Shown one piece after another: positions 35,600 to 47,794 of a DNA stretch of 64,000 nucleotides. The number at the start of each line of letters is the position of its first letter. Positions within the stretch are counted from its first letter, which is position 1. The stretch is taken from the NCBI GenBank assembly GCA_034509755.1, contig CM067556.1, positions 10,997,501 to 11,061,500 of the forward strand. Reading direction: 5' to 3'. The notes under the pieces were generated by a model. It was not told where the DNA came from, did no database searches, and saw only the letters and a program-made list of their open reading frames with translations. A program made the position numbers and the translations under genes. Source of the DNA: Anisodus tanguticus (Eukaryota > Streptophyta > Magnoliopsida > Solanales > Solanaceae).

Positions 35600-36075
35600 C
35601 ACAACAGATTTTGGGGAGTAAAAGAAGTAAATTTCAAAGTTGAACCCTTTTGAAAGTAAAATTCAAAACCATACTATTTGGGGAGTAAAGTTCAAAGATT
35701 ATCACTTCGGGAGTAAATTCAAAGTTCTACTACTTCGGGGGTAAGGTTTGAAATTCTACTACTTCGGGAGTAAAGTTCGAAATTCTACTAATACGAGAGT
35801 AAATTTAAGAGTTCTACTACTTCGGCAGTAAATTTCAGAGACTTATTGCTTCGGGAATAAATTTTGAATTCACTACTTCAAGAGTAAATTTCAAAGTTAC
35901 TACTTCAAGAGTAAAATTTAAAGTTTTACCACTTTCAAAGTTCTACTACTTCCGGAGTAGAGTTCAAAGATTTATTACTTAAGGAGTAGAGTTTAAAATT
36001 TGCTACTTTGGGAGCAGATTACTGAGTTTGCTACTTCGGGAGCAGAATTCGAAGTTTACTACTTTGGGAGTAAAG
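35600..36075. repeat. degenerate minisatellite built on ACTACTTCGGGAGTAAA
   Basis: About 14 imperfect copies of a roughly 30-bp unit (TACTACTTCGGGAGTAAA then TTCAAAGTTC) run through the non-coding interior of the copia derivative. A different loose repeat (GTAAACTTC.GGTTTAC.ATGAC) occurs at about 34385-34700. Confidence 0.8.
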
Positions 36076-36722
36076 CATAAAATATTTAGAATATCTTTTT
36101 TCTCAATTATTATACCTCTTCTGGAGGTTAGTCGTGATAACTTCACAACCAAATGCACGTTCGTATATATAAGCTTTACTACATATTGTCACATTCACTT
36201 CAGTGAATGGATCTGTACTTATAATTTATCAAAAGTTTCCATTCTTCAAGAATGAAACATATCTCAACGTGCCTTAAATATATCAAATAATGATAACTTA
36301 AAACTTCTTTAAGATCTTGCTACTTCAGCAGCAAATCGAGACATATATATGATGTGGAGAAATTTTCTCTAACATATCTTCAATACATCCATTCGTAGCA
36401 TTGGAATAAAACAACAACTAAACATCTCTTTCTAAATCTCAATATATAGGAATGTAATCATTACCATCATCATATTTAAATAGTAACTGTGTAAACATCA
36501 ACACATATAAAATAGAATCAAGCTATGTGTGAATTCAAGGACCATTATTTAATTAATTCGGCACACTCATATTGATGAGTTTCATATATTGAAATCAAAC
36601 AATTGCAGATATCCACAAGTTTGAAAAATCAATATGATACCATTGTTAAGGTGGATTTGTAAAACACATACTTTTGATCTTTTCAAAATAAGTGCTCAAG
36701 TCAGAGTCTCGTGCTGATAACG

Positions 36723-36975
36723 TGTTGTAAAATAAGAGTAAAATATACAAATACTGAACAAAAAATAGAGACAAGAAATATGAGAATTAATGCCTTTATC
36801 ATTTATTTCTTTTGTATTTATAAAATGATGAAAAACATATCTTTTATAGGATATGAGACCACCGAATATTACATATCTTTATGAGAGTATTAAAAAGATA
36901 AGTTAGATAATAATTAATAACATACATGTATATCTAAATGACATCCATTCTCAATTAATGAATACAATCGTAACA
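36723..36975 (-). repeat. 5' LTR of the non-autonomous copia (253 bp)
   Basis: It matches 31399-31648 along its length with scattered substitutions and a small indel. In + coordinates the adjoining internal sequence is GAGTCTCGTGCTGATAACG, i.e. CGTTATCAGCACGAGACTC on the minus strand where the primer site should be. Confidence 0.85.
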
Positions 36976-37681
36976 AGAAAGATAATGTATTAATTTTTGA
37001 GAGATTAAATTATACCTCCGTATGAATCTGGTTTATATTATTAAACCATTGAATGTATCTTTTCAAATTCTTTATCTTTTGAGATTAAATAAGAAAATTA
37101 ATGCATTCATATTGAAAGAATAAATTATTATAGTTTTAAGGGCAAGATAGTCAATAAACGTTTGAAGGGCTTTTAACTTTTCTTCTTTCTTCTTTCTTTT
37201 TGGACGTTCTCATTTTAGTATTATATGGTATGATTAATAAAATGCAATATGAAGACACAATTTAAAAGGTTCTTCTTTTGAGTTTTGACAGTTAATTTTT
37301 CATTCCTAATTAATATACTTTACGTGCTATATACCATGTTTGTCCCTAGTGTTGATCTCCTTCGCTAGCCCATAAAATTCGTATCTATATATATTCACGC
37401 CACCAATTAGTTTTAGTACTCGACCTTTTCATCTTTGTTTTTCTTTGTTGAATTAGACAAGAATCAGACAGGAATTATTAATAAAATTTCCATATTACTT
37501 GCAAATGTACTAGCAGGACGGCTGGTACACGCCGTGGAAAAAACCAATGCAGTTTTGTCAGATTTTACAAGACTTCTTCTTGTTGACTATTCTTTAAATT
37601 TTCAAGTCATTCTTTTTTCTATATATTAAAAAGTAAACTGGTTTATCATAGTTCTAAGAGAAACAATATTTGGGTTTCACT
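36976..37681 (+). promoter_or_regulatory. upstream region and leader of the alpha-mannosidase gene
   Basis: CTATATATATTCAC at 37385-37398 is a good TATA box about 290 nt before the ATG. The stretch is otherwise AT-rich, with CTTCTTTCTTCTTTC at about 37182. The copia derivative ends only 410 bp upstream of this TATA box, so its LTR could influence the gene, but no evidence in the sequence shows that it does. Confidence 0.5.
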
Positions 37682-40600
37682 ATGGGAACTTCAATTACTA
37701 TAGCTTCATTTCTTCTGTTCATTTTGTATATGGTTTGTTCTTATGGAGGTGTAAATGGTTACCTAAAGTACAATACTGGAGGTGACATTGTGGAAGGCAA
37801 ATTGAATGTTCATTTGGTTGCTCATTCACATGATGATGTTGGCTGGTTAAAGACAATTGATCAGTACTATGTTGGATCAAATAATAGTATTCAGGTCATA
37901 CATCTTATGTAGAAATTGGAAATTGTGTTAAATTATTTATGTGTAGCTGCTCCCTAATAAAAATGATTGATGCAGGGTGCCTGTGTTGAAAATGTGCTGG
38001 ACTCTGTTGTTATGTCATTACGTCGTGACCCGAATAGGAAGTTTGTCTTTGCTGAAATGGTAAAGCTGTTTTATTTTTCATTTCTTCATTGATATAAGAC
38101 GTTTCACTAGAAAAAAACTATTGTGTTCTCTTAATTTTGAGTGCATAAGCAATTTGTTTGAGATTGAGGCGTAGTTAATGTCGTTGTTGTGAGCAACAAA
38201 AGATGCACAATTTCTTAGTAATAAGTGCACTATATTTCCTTTTTCATTTCTGTTATAAGGTTACTAGAAAGAAGTTAATCCTTGTGTAGGCATTTTTCAA
38301 TCGGTGGTGGATAAGGCAAAGCCCAGAAATTCAAGAAGAAGTGAGGAATCTTGTTGCTTCTGGTCAGCTGGAATTCGTGTATGTAGCTCTGCAACTTGCA
38401 AGGAACTTTTAATATTTTTTTTCTTGATGGTAATTTTTGATGAAAAAGAGAATTCTGGAACAGAAATGGCGGTTGGTGTATGCACGATGAAGCGACTTGC
38501 CATTACATAGATATGATTGATCAGACAACACTAGGCCATCAATTGATAAAGAATGAGTTCAATATCACTCCTCGTGCAGGATGGCAGATCGATCCATTTG
38601 GGCACTCTGCCGTGCAAGCTTATCTTCTTGGGGCAGAGGTATTTACGCTTCGGAGCGTCAATTATAGTTTAGAGTTTGAGTTTTATGCACTGACGATATT
38701 TACACAAATAGATCATTTATAAGGTAATTAAATGTGACTTTGTATTATATTCATTAATTGGTAATTCGATAAAATCCTTTCACATGTTAAATTACACGGA
38801 TAGTGTAATAAACCTTTATATTGTCCGTGTATATAACTAAAAAACTCGCTAAAATTTATTAGTTTGAAGTTTATCGTCCTAATCTTTCTAAATATTCATC
38901 ACGCTTTCACTTCTTCCTGATAACTTTCACAGGTAGGATTTGATTCTGTTCACTTTGCGCGCATTGATTATCAAGACAGAGCAAAACGTAAGGAGGATAA
39001 AGCTCTCGAGGTTATATGGCGTGGTTCGAGAACATTTGGTTCTTCCTCCCAGGTTAATGGCGCATTATTAAGCTTTGTTCATTTATTTTGTATCATTGCT
39101 CACTTGGGGTTAACACCGTTTGTGGGTGCTTTGCAGATATTTACCAATGCATTTCCTGTACATTATAGTCCACCAAATGGTTTCCATTTTGAAGTGGATG
39201 ATGATTTTGTTCCAGTCCAGGTTCTGTCAGAAAGCAAAAATAAGTCTGTCTATCGTTTATTTTAGTATGTCAAGGGAGAACTACTTTCATATGTTTGGTA
39301 TATGAATTGCAGGACGATCCTCTTATCTCTGACTTCAATGTTGACATGCGCGTTGCTGACTTTATCAATGCTGCAATCACTCAAGTACATCCTGATTACA
39401 GTTCTCAGTTATTCATAATCATTAATTTTCATAGAACCATATATAGTGGCAAGGACATAGAACTACATGTACGTGCAATCAATGAAAAGCTGGACGCTGT
39501 GATATGCAGGCAAATGTGACACGTACGAATCACATCATGTGGACCATGGGAGATGACTTCCAATACCAGTATGCTGAATCTTGGTTTAAGCAAATGGATA
39601 AATTAATTCACTACGTCAACAAGGTAAATACTTCATGCTCTACAGAAAACATAGATAGTGAAATCCTTGACAAAAATCTTGAACATGTTTCTTCAACTGT
39701 ATGAGTGGTTGCTTTAGTATGTTTACCCTAGGTCATATTTCAAAAAGATCTAATAACTTTATTTGAAAGAGGAAAGTTTTAATAAAAAAAAAAGATTCTT
39801 ATCCATAGATGCTGATGTTTTTACAATTTAAATATTTGCAACATCATAGAGACTCGCTTTCATTTTCTTGGCAGGATGGTCGGATTAATGCATTGTACTC
39901 TACTCCATCAATCTATGTAGATGCAAAACATGCAACCAATGAATCCTGGCCTCTTAAAACTGATGACTACTTTCCGTGAGCACTTGCTTGATATTTTCTA
40001 CCTTCTGGTTTATCTTGAATATTTTATTGAGTTCATCTAACATCTCTAAATATTTTCAGATATGCGGATAATGAAAATTCTTATTGGACTGGTTTCTTTA
40101 CCAGTCGACCAGCTCTTAAGCGATATGTTCGTTTGCTAAGTGGATATTATCTGGTGAGCCTGCTTAATTCTTTCTTCTGATTCCATATTAGAATGTGCAA
40201 CCAGTTTCATCTAAAAGATTAAACTGTTAAAGAGAGTACACTTTTAATTGTTTAATTATATTGTATCTCAACATTTATTATGGTTGTACCTCAATGTCAT
40301 GGTGATTGGTGAATTGTTCTTCATCTTGCTAACATTGGAGTCTTTGTGATCGTTACTTCACTTAATCAAGGATGAGGTCATGCGAAGTGACATTACAACT
40401 GATTTGAACCAAAATAGGCCGAAGAGGCAGATGCAATACGGGTTAAACAGCTTCAACTAAACAACATTTTGTACACAGAACATAGATATCTACGTGAAAA
40501 TTACTAAAATTTCATCAAATATTAAAATTTGAATCCATATTTGCAAAAGTATAATGGGTTCAATAGTGAGAATAACCCTTGGTCCTTTGACAGGCTGCTC

Positions 40601-43600
40601 GCCAGCTTGAATTCTTAACTGGGAGGAAATCAAATGGCTTCAACACGTTTAGCTTGGGAGATGCTCTCGGTGTTGCACAACACCATGATGCTGTGACTGG
40701 TACTGCTAAACAACATACAACTGATGACTATGCGAAACGCTTGGCTATTGGAGCTTCTGAAGTGGGCTCCTATTCTGAATTTGAACTTGGTCTCTTCTGC
40801 CTGAACTTTAATGTTCACGCTTTTATTTAGGATGATCTTATTTTTATAGTCTTTTCCTATTCCCGATTTTCAGTCTGAAGCTGTGGTGAATTCTGCTTTA
40901 TCATGCCTGGTTAATTCCACATCAGGTCCATGTTCTACCACTTCATCATTATTCAACCAGGTGAACTTTTGGTTGCTTGTGTCTCCCTTCAGTTTTTCAA
41001 GCTTAAAAACTACTAACTTCTAATAAGTTTGTTAAAATTTGCAGAACATTCACACGTAGATAAAAAATATTTGAGTTTCAAAAGTTTCTGTTTGTATAGT
41101 TTTTTCTTTCCGAAATGACATGTTTGTCTAAGTGGATATCCTGTCCCTTAGTATCCCTAGAAGAAATGAGGTTTAAGGGAAGTTGGAACTACGAGTTATC
41201 TGACATGTCCTTTTCCGTTTTCTTTCATGTCGTGAACAGTGTCAACTGCTCAATATAAGTTATTGTCCACCAACGGAAGAAGATATCACTGAGGGGAAGA
41301 ATTTGGTAATTTTCTTCTACTTATTAGCCTGCTTCATACCTTATGCATAAGCCGGTAAAAATGTTTTTACACCAATACTCCGCCACTTTCAGGTTATTGT
41401 GGCATACAATCCTCTTGGATGGAATCGAACTGATATCATCAAGATCCCGGTGAATGAATAATCTTTTCTATTTTTCTTTCCTTTGCTCGTTTTTATGACT
41501 ACTAGGACCTGAATATTATGAATATGGCTTCTTTAGTACAATAGCTGGTTAGCAACTGAATGCTGTGTGTATTCTTGATATATTATTTTGTCTGAAATCA
41601 TTCCTGATATATCTCCGTATATTTGTATTGAATTGTCCATTCTACTAAGCTAAAATTCTCCTATCAGTATGTTTGCCGGTAATTTTCAAATCACTGTGGC
41701 TGTTGAATAACAGTTGAAACTCACTGAACATTCTGATTAGTTAAGGAAGAATTACATATTGAGAAGTTACCTTGTTGAATGGCTGTGTAATTAGATAAAA
41801 TTCAAGTCCATGCTAATAAATAGAGCTGTCCATAACGCCAGCTAATTTCAGTTAAAATGTCAGTCCTATATTTCAGACAAATTATATAATGTTTTCCTAC
41901 TCCTTTTTCGTTCTCTTAAGCTTTTTTGAATTATATAATGTTTTCCTACTCCTTTTTCATTCTCATGGGTATCCAATTATATTTGCTTTAACAGGTTAAC
42001 AATGCTAATCTTATCGTACATGATTCCATGGGAAATCTGATTGAGGCACAATTTATAGAGCTGGATAACATTACCAGGAACTTGAGAAAGTTCTATGTTG
42101 AGGCGTATCTAGGAAAATCACCCAAACAAGCTCCCAAATATTGGCTATTCTTTCGAGTGTCTGTGCCACCTCTTGGCTGGAATACATATTTTATTTCTAA
42201 AGCATCGCAGAAAGGTAACACAAAATGTTCTTTCTCCATGTCTTTTTTCATCACTAATGTGCTCTATCGATGACTCAAATATCAGAAGGCATTGGCTGTT
42301 TTCAAAAGGTAAAATAATCACAAATTCATCCTTCATCTGCTGAAATTATACAGGGAGCTCCACTGGCAATGTTACAAAGATGGATGTTCCACTGAACGGG
42401 ACTGTTGAAATTGGCCCAGGGAACTTAAAGGCGTCCTTTTCCTCAAATACCGGTCAACTTAAACGTCTATATAATTCTAAAACAGGGGTAAGTTCTTAGT
42501 TATGTCAGAATCTCAACAAGGCAACATATTTAATGCATTATGTTGTACACAGAATCATCCATATTATCTCATTTTTTACCTAGTTGATACCTGTTTTTCT
42601 TTTCTATGTTGAGGGACGTTTCATCCTCCCAACTAATTCAAATGACTATTATCAGGTTGATATACCTGTACAACAAAGCTATCTTTGGTATGGCTCCAGT
42701 TCGAACTTTGATCAGGTACTTGCTGATGTTCTTGTAGGTATAATTAAATGTTAAGAGCGCATTAATAAAGGGGACACAGTTAGTTTAGATGTTAATTGGA
42801 TTACCCGTTGCAGGATTCTGGTGCCTACATTTTCCTACCTGATGGATCACCCCCAGTCATAGCTTCAAGATCAGTGAGTAACCTTTCCGTTCCTACTGTT
42901 TAACAACTAAAAATGATTAGAGCAATTGTGCTTCTTGGTCTCTTCCTCAATAAAGCCGAGGGTCTATCCGTACAACCTCTCTACCCCGTAAAGGTAGAGG
43001 TAAGGTCTGCATACATCCTACCCTCCCCAGACCCCACTTGTGGGATTACACTGGGTATGTTGTTGTTGATCTCTTCCTCAATAAATCAATTAGTTCTTAT
43101 TTTGCTGAAGTTTGATTAGCATCTCCACACTCTATCTAGTTTTCTTCATAGCAGAAACTAATTTCCTCTTTGCTAGCAGGTTACAATAAATGTTATGCAT
43201 GGACCGCTGGTCGATGAAATTCACCAGCAATTCAACTCATGGATATCTCAGGTGTGGTGCACGGTTCCTTGACTAACTCGCTCTTAGTCAGCACCAAAAG
43301 CATTTGGATCTTTTCCAATTTTCTGGTGGGTTCTATTATGTCTTGATATGTCAATGTTTCAGGTAATTAGGATTTACAAAGACAAAGAACATGTTGAACT
43401 CGAATTCACTGTAAGTCAACTCTTCCCAGTGTCATTCACATCGAAGGGTAGTCTAAAAACTGTACATCTGACATACCTCTTCAATTGAAGATTGGTCCCA
43501 TACCGACAGAAGATAGTGTTGGAAAAGAGGTCATTACCAAAATGACAGCACATATGGCCACTGATAAAGTGTTCTACACTGACTCTAATGGGAGGGACTT

Positions 43601-46456
43601 TCTTAAAAGAGTAAGTTTGACATTTCATTCCTCTTTAAGTATAAAAAAACCCCAGAAAACCTAAGGAGTCACTAAAATGCTCTTTTCGTGTGTTTTCCAT
43701 TAATATTGTCTCTTTGTTCTGCGTCCATATTTATTGTCAATATACTATTTCTCCCACTTTAGTTCGCGTCAACTGTCTTTACATTTTGACTTTCAGTACA
43801 TTATGCTTGAGCAACATGTCGCCCTATGCTCAGGTTTCTTGAGAATTATAAATTTAAATACTTTGTACCGAGTCATCATTGTGAGTGATGTTCATCTGTT
43901 ATGATTACACTTCCATAGACCTCCAATTTTGTTACTTCAGATTTCAAATGCATGCTTTTGGGAGAGCTATCATCGATCTCCATGTTAATTCCTTGCAGTG
44001 TTTATCCACATATTGAAAAAATGTCGCTGAGTTGTATTTCTATCTATTCAATCTGAAACAGATAATTATTTGATGTTGGCTTTCTAGCTTACCATGGTTT
44101 TATCTGCTCTATTGCCTCAATATGTGTGGTGCATGGAACGACAATGTTCTTGTGAACATTTTTTATGTTGGCAATTTATGAACTAGGAAAATGGTTATCA
44201 GGATTTCAATCCTACATCTTAAACTTAATACTGGGATTCATCTTTCATTCACTTCATCTCAAATTTTCTGTTTGTTTTAAGCTAATTTGCATGGTAAAAT
44301 TTATTTGCTTTTCAGGTTAGAGATCACAGAGCTGATTGGGACCTCCAAGTTACTCAACCTGTTGCAGGGAACTATTATCCAGTAACTTTCTTATCTTATA
44401 ATGAAATTTTGTTGAATATCAATTACGATGGACTTGGTTCACCTCAATTTGTGACTAACATTGGGTTGAGATTGAAACTGATGCATTGAGATCAAGTCCA
44501 CAGAATCTGTTTGAAATTAAGTAATGTTGGAGTTAACAGATATTCCTTTTACTTTGAAAACAAGGTTTATGTATGCAACTGTTTTTTGTATATAGTTTGT
44601 GCGCGCCATTTCCAAGTGCATACTTTAAAACTTTACTAGGTGCGAGTAAAATGGTCTAATCAGTTGCATTTTCTTTCAGATTCCAATAAACGAGTCATGT
44701 TTCAGTTATTTGCAGCTTATATTTGCTCATAATAATTTGTACATTAAGCATCGCACATTTTTTGGACTATCGTGAGTTCTTGCCTATTTTTACTGTTTTT
44801 TTTTCCTCAGAAGTTGTTTAATTACTTTTGTTTTTCAGGTGAATCTTGGGATGTACATAACAGATAACAAATCAGAATTGTCTGTTTTGGTGGATCGTGC
44901 AACAGGTGGTGCCAGCATTAAAGATGGAGAAATAGAACTCATGTTGCATAGGTTCAATAGCATTTGAAGTTTTTTTTTAATGTTCAATTTTCTTATATAG
45001 ATATTTTGCTTAATCTAATTGTCGGCTTACAGAGGTAATGGATTTTATATTTAACCAGGCGCTTGCTCTATGATGATGATAGAGGAGTGGGTGAAGCCCT
45101 TGATGAGACTGTCTGTGTGGAGGGGCTTACATGTGAGGGACTCACGGTATGTTTAATACGACATTCCAAATTAGTCATATGCCTAGCTCACAGTTGACTT
45201 GGATGTGCCTGAGCTGCTAATTAGGGAAATGTCCTTCAATAATAATAGTGTAGCAATCTCTGACTTGAATGCTTCTTTTTGAACTGATCTATTCTATTCT
45301 CATTTCATATGGCCAGGTTCGAGGGAATTACTATCTGGGAATTCATAAAAACGGTGATGGTTCACGTTGGCGCAGAACAACTGGCCAAGAAATTTATTCA
45401 CCTCTTGTTTTAGCTTTTGGACATGAGGTAATTTCAACATATTATGAAGAGAACCAAATACTGCAGGCCCTCCACACCTTATTATATTCCTTTATTTTAA
45501 ATGGTCAAATATTAGTGCTTGATATCAGGAATTTGTACTACTCTATGTTGCAGAATCAGGAAGAGTGGAAAGCTTCGCATATAACCAAAGCCACCATCAC
45601 GAATCTCAATTACAGTTTACCTCCTAATGTTGCACTGATTACTCTCCAGGTTATTGTATAGATCATGCAGTGATTAGAGTGATCCCTTTCCTTTGATGAA
45701 TTAATGAAGTCATTTCTGGTTTTTCTGTCTCCAGGAGTTGGATAATGGAGGTGTACTTCTCCGTTTGGCTCATCTATACGAGGTAAAATTAAACTAGCTG
45801 TTCTTAGTAAACTGACACAAGCATATAAATTATGGACAACTTTACTTGAGAATTTTTTTAGCTGCTTATATTTTGCTGAATTCTGTAACAAAAAGTGTTA
45901 ACATTAAGACAATGATACACTACATCATTATAGGCTGGACCTATGATTGTGCCTTGTTAACTGATATCACTACTTACCCTTGTGGTTTTTATGCGTTGTG
46001 GATGTGGATAGGCTGGTGAAGACGCTGATTATTCGACAATAGCCAAAGTTCAACTGAAGGAGATGTTTGCTGGAAAAACGGTAAAACTGCTTTAAAATCT
46101 TGCTGATAGTGGGAGCTTCTCTGTCCGTATTGATTAACTAATACATATTAAGATTATTAACTGACTGTTACCTTCCTCAAAAAAGTTATTAAGATATTAA
46201 CCTGGACAGTCTGCTTATTTTGTTGAGAGGATATGAAATGATTCTGTCATATTTGCACTGTATTCAGGTAAAGTCAATCAAGGAAACAAGCTTATCGGCG
46301 AATCAAGGCAAGAATGAGATGAAGAAGATGAGTTGGAATATAGAACATGACAGTGGTAGTGAGTCTGTACCAATTAGAGGGGGTGCAGTAGACATGTCTA
46401 GTCTTGTAGTTGAACTTGGTCCAATGGAGATACGTACTTTTGTTGTTAAATTTTGA
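37682..46456 (+). CDS. alpha-mannosidase, glycoside hydrolase family 38 (vacuolar/lysosomal type)
   Basis: Twenty-nine GT-AG exons join in frame to 1005 aa: 37682-37894, 37976-38059, 38290-38378, 38464-38638, 38933-39052, 39137-39220, 39313-39384, 39510-39623, 39875-39975, 40060-40153, 40594-40761, 40874-40960, 41240-41305, 41393-41449, 41995-42214, 42354-42487, 42656-42715, 42814-42873, 43180-43251, 43363-43410, 43491-43610, 44316-44381, 44839-44951, 45059-45146, 45317-45427, 45554-45649, 45735-45782, 46012-46080, 46268-46456. Residues 1-26 are a signal peptide. AHSHDDVGW (47-55) supplies zinc ligands His50 and Asp52, GWQIDPFGHSA the nucleophile Asp172, and QHHDAVTGT (411-419) a further zinc-binding His. 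The enzyme trims alpha-mannose from N-glycans in vacuole or apoplast and needs Zn2+. Several N-x-S/T sequons fit a secretory protein. Exons 15-29 are repeated downstream as fragments. Confidence 0.97.
42955..43069 (+). mobile_element. TS-like SINE in mannosidase intron 18 (115 bp body)
   Basis: The body runs from GCCGAGGGTCTATCCG through AGACCCCACTTGTGGG and ACTGGGTATGTTGTTG to a (TTG)n tail, the 3' part of the TS SINE of Solanaceae as I know it. A perfect 16-bp target duplication, TCTCTTCCTCAATAAA, is at 42939-42954 and 43070-43085. The 5' tRNA-like part is truncated. The same insertion is in both downstream copies, so it predates the tandem duplication. Confidence 0.85.
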
Positions 46457-46900
46457 AAAGAAAACTGCATATTATCTACCAAATACTAGTTAAAAAGAAC
46501 TGGTTCATGGAGCAATTAACAGGCTCTTTTCAGTCATAAATTTGATGTCTGCTGCAACATAAAAAGCAAATCTGTATTCTGGAAATAATCGGAGGAACGC
46601 GCTTTCCTCTGCTATAGAAGGTAATCAAATGGATTATATGCTTGGACTTTGATCTCCTCAGTATCAATTCTACAATGTTCTAATGTTCTCTTCAGTCAAC
46701 TAGCTATTTATAACTTCATTTTTCAGAAAGAATAACCGCATTCCTTTCCAGACGAATGAGTGATAAAACCAGTAAGAAAAAAGATTCACCCATTTTGTAG
46801 GCTGTCCAGGAAGGGTGAAAAAAATAGATTACCTCCTTTCGTCCATTTCTTTTATAGATACATATACTATTATGAGATGAGCAATTTTCTTTTATTACTA
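46457..46900 (+). other. 3' UTR and flank of the mannosidase gene
   Basis: The mannosidase 3' UTR probably ends in this stretch, but I see no clear polyadenylation signal. No other gene is seen before the MITE at 46901. Confidence 0.4.
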
Positions 46901-47145
46901 CTCCTCCGTCCCAAAAAAATTGTCATGGTTACTATTTAGACAGTCAAATGATGTTTTCTTTGACCATGATTTTTTCAAATACTTTCTAAATATTTTGAAT
47001 TGTTAACTATTGTGACTTATAATATTACTTTCTAAATATATAAGTTTTACAAAAAAGTAAAGATTTTATGTCCGAACTCACATCGAACATTAGTTAGTTT
47101 GACCCTCGTAATTCGAAGTATGACAATGTTTTTAGGATGAGGGAG
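46901..47145. mobile_element. Stowaway-like MITE (245 bp)
   Basis: Its ends, CTCCTCCGTCCCAAAAAAAT and (on the other strand) CTCCCTCATCCTAAAAACAT, are inverted copies continuing into TTGTCA. A TA dinucleotide flanks each side (46899-46900 and 47146-47147), as expected for Tc1/mariner-derived Stowaway elements. There is no coding sequence. Confidence 0.8.
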
Positions 47146-47448
47146 TATTATTTTTCAAATATATTTTATTTATAAAAATGATTTCTAATATTTTTTAGGC
47201 AATATGGTTTCTACCGAAACTAAAAAAGAAAAAGAAAATCCAAATGGACTTGCGCGGGAAATTCCAGACAGTCATAGCAGTTATTCATCCAAACAAATAT
47301 TCCATGTGTCTCGCCATGTTCGCCTTCTATTCCTCCAAAAACTCTATTTTTTTCTTCCTCATCCTCAACATTTTTTTCTCAGCTCTTCAATGGCTTCTCA
47401 GAACCCTAATCTCCATAAAGCCCCATTGTATCCATGGGTCAATGATCA

Positions 47449-47690
47449 TGAAAGAAATAATCTCTTGATTATTTTCATTAATGAATGAGTATATATACAA
47501 TTTACAATTTTCATAATATGGAAAATCCTATTTCTATTCTACTCTCAAAACCCTATTCTATTTGTACAAGAATTCTACAAATATGTTAAGTGTACAATGC
47601 TAATTAAATGCCGTGTATACCGTGTATATCACGGGTATATTTAACTAAGGGTCTTTCCTCGGTTCTATTTGAAGATTTTAAGGACAGTCT
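47449..47690. mobile_element. rearranged copia LTR plus RNase H end inside the ERD7-like fragment
   Basis: 47449-47645 resembles the LTR of the copia at 7742-12801 in the same (minus) orientation: TGAAAGAAATAATCTCTT at the left, GTATATCACGGGTATATT near the right. It is much shorter than 339 bp because the middle is deleted. Right after it, 47643-47697 encodes LTKGLSSVLFEDFKDSLSVR, the RNase H tail, but on the + strand. LTR and RNase H are therefore in opposite orientation, which no intact element has. Confidence 0.7.
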
Positions 47691-47794
47691 CAGTGTACGA
47701 TTCTTCACTAGTTCAGTTGTGAATTCCATAGCAGGAAAGAAGTTCTTCAAGATGCTGCCGGGGGAGATGGTCCTTGCTACTCTGGATGGATTTT

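Larger units (their letters stand above)
31399..36975 (-). mobile_element. non-autonomous copia derivative, minus strand (5577 bp)
   Basis: Direct repeats 31399-31648 and 36723-36975 act as 3' and 5' LTRs and are flanked by the perfect duplication AGAAA (31394-31398 and 36976-36980). On the minus strand a purine-rich AAGGGGGAG lies directly before the 3' LTR. The only recognisable coding remnants are a copia RNase H tail (32086-31862) and a likely integrase/RT linker piece (32576-32256). RT, most of integrase, protease and gag are missing. About 4 kb (32600-36720) is non-coding and rich in local repeats. The clean target duplication shows that it inserted as an LTR unit, so it was probably mobilised by proteins of a relative. 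Confidence 0.85.

Noticed and set aside
35600..36075. CRISPR-like array of regular repeats
   Set aside because: Units are degenerate, spacers are not unique sequences, and it sits inside a plant retrotransposon.
45269..45661. Continuous 130-codon frame across mannosidase exons 25-26
   Set aside because: It simply reads through a short intron that happens to lack stops; the splice sites and family alignment support separate exons.
47204..47488. 94-codon frame ending in the copia LTR
   Set aside because: Its upstream part is UTR-like; only the MASQNPN segment from 47390 has a plausible gene origin, and the frame ends in LTR sequence.
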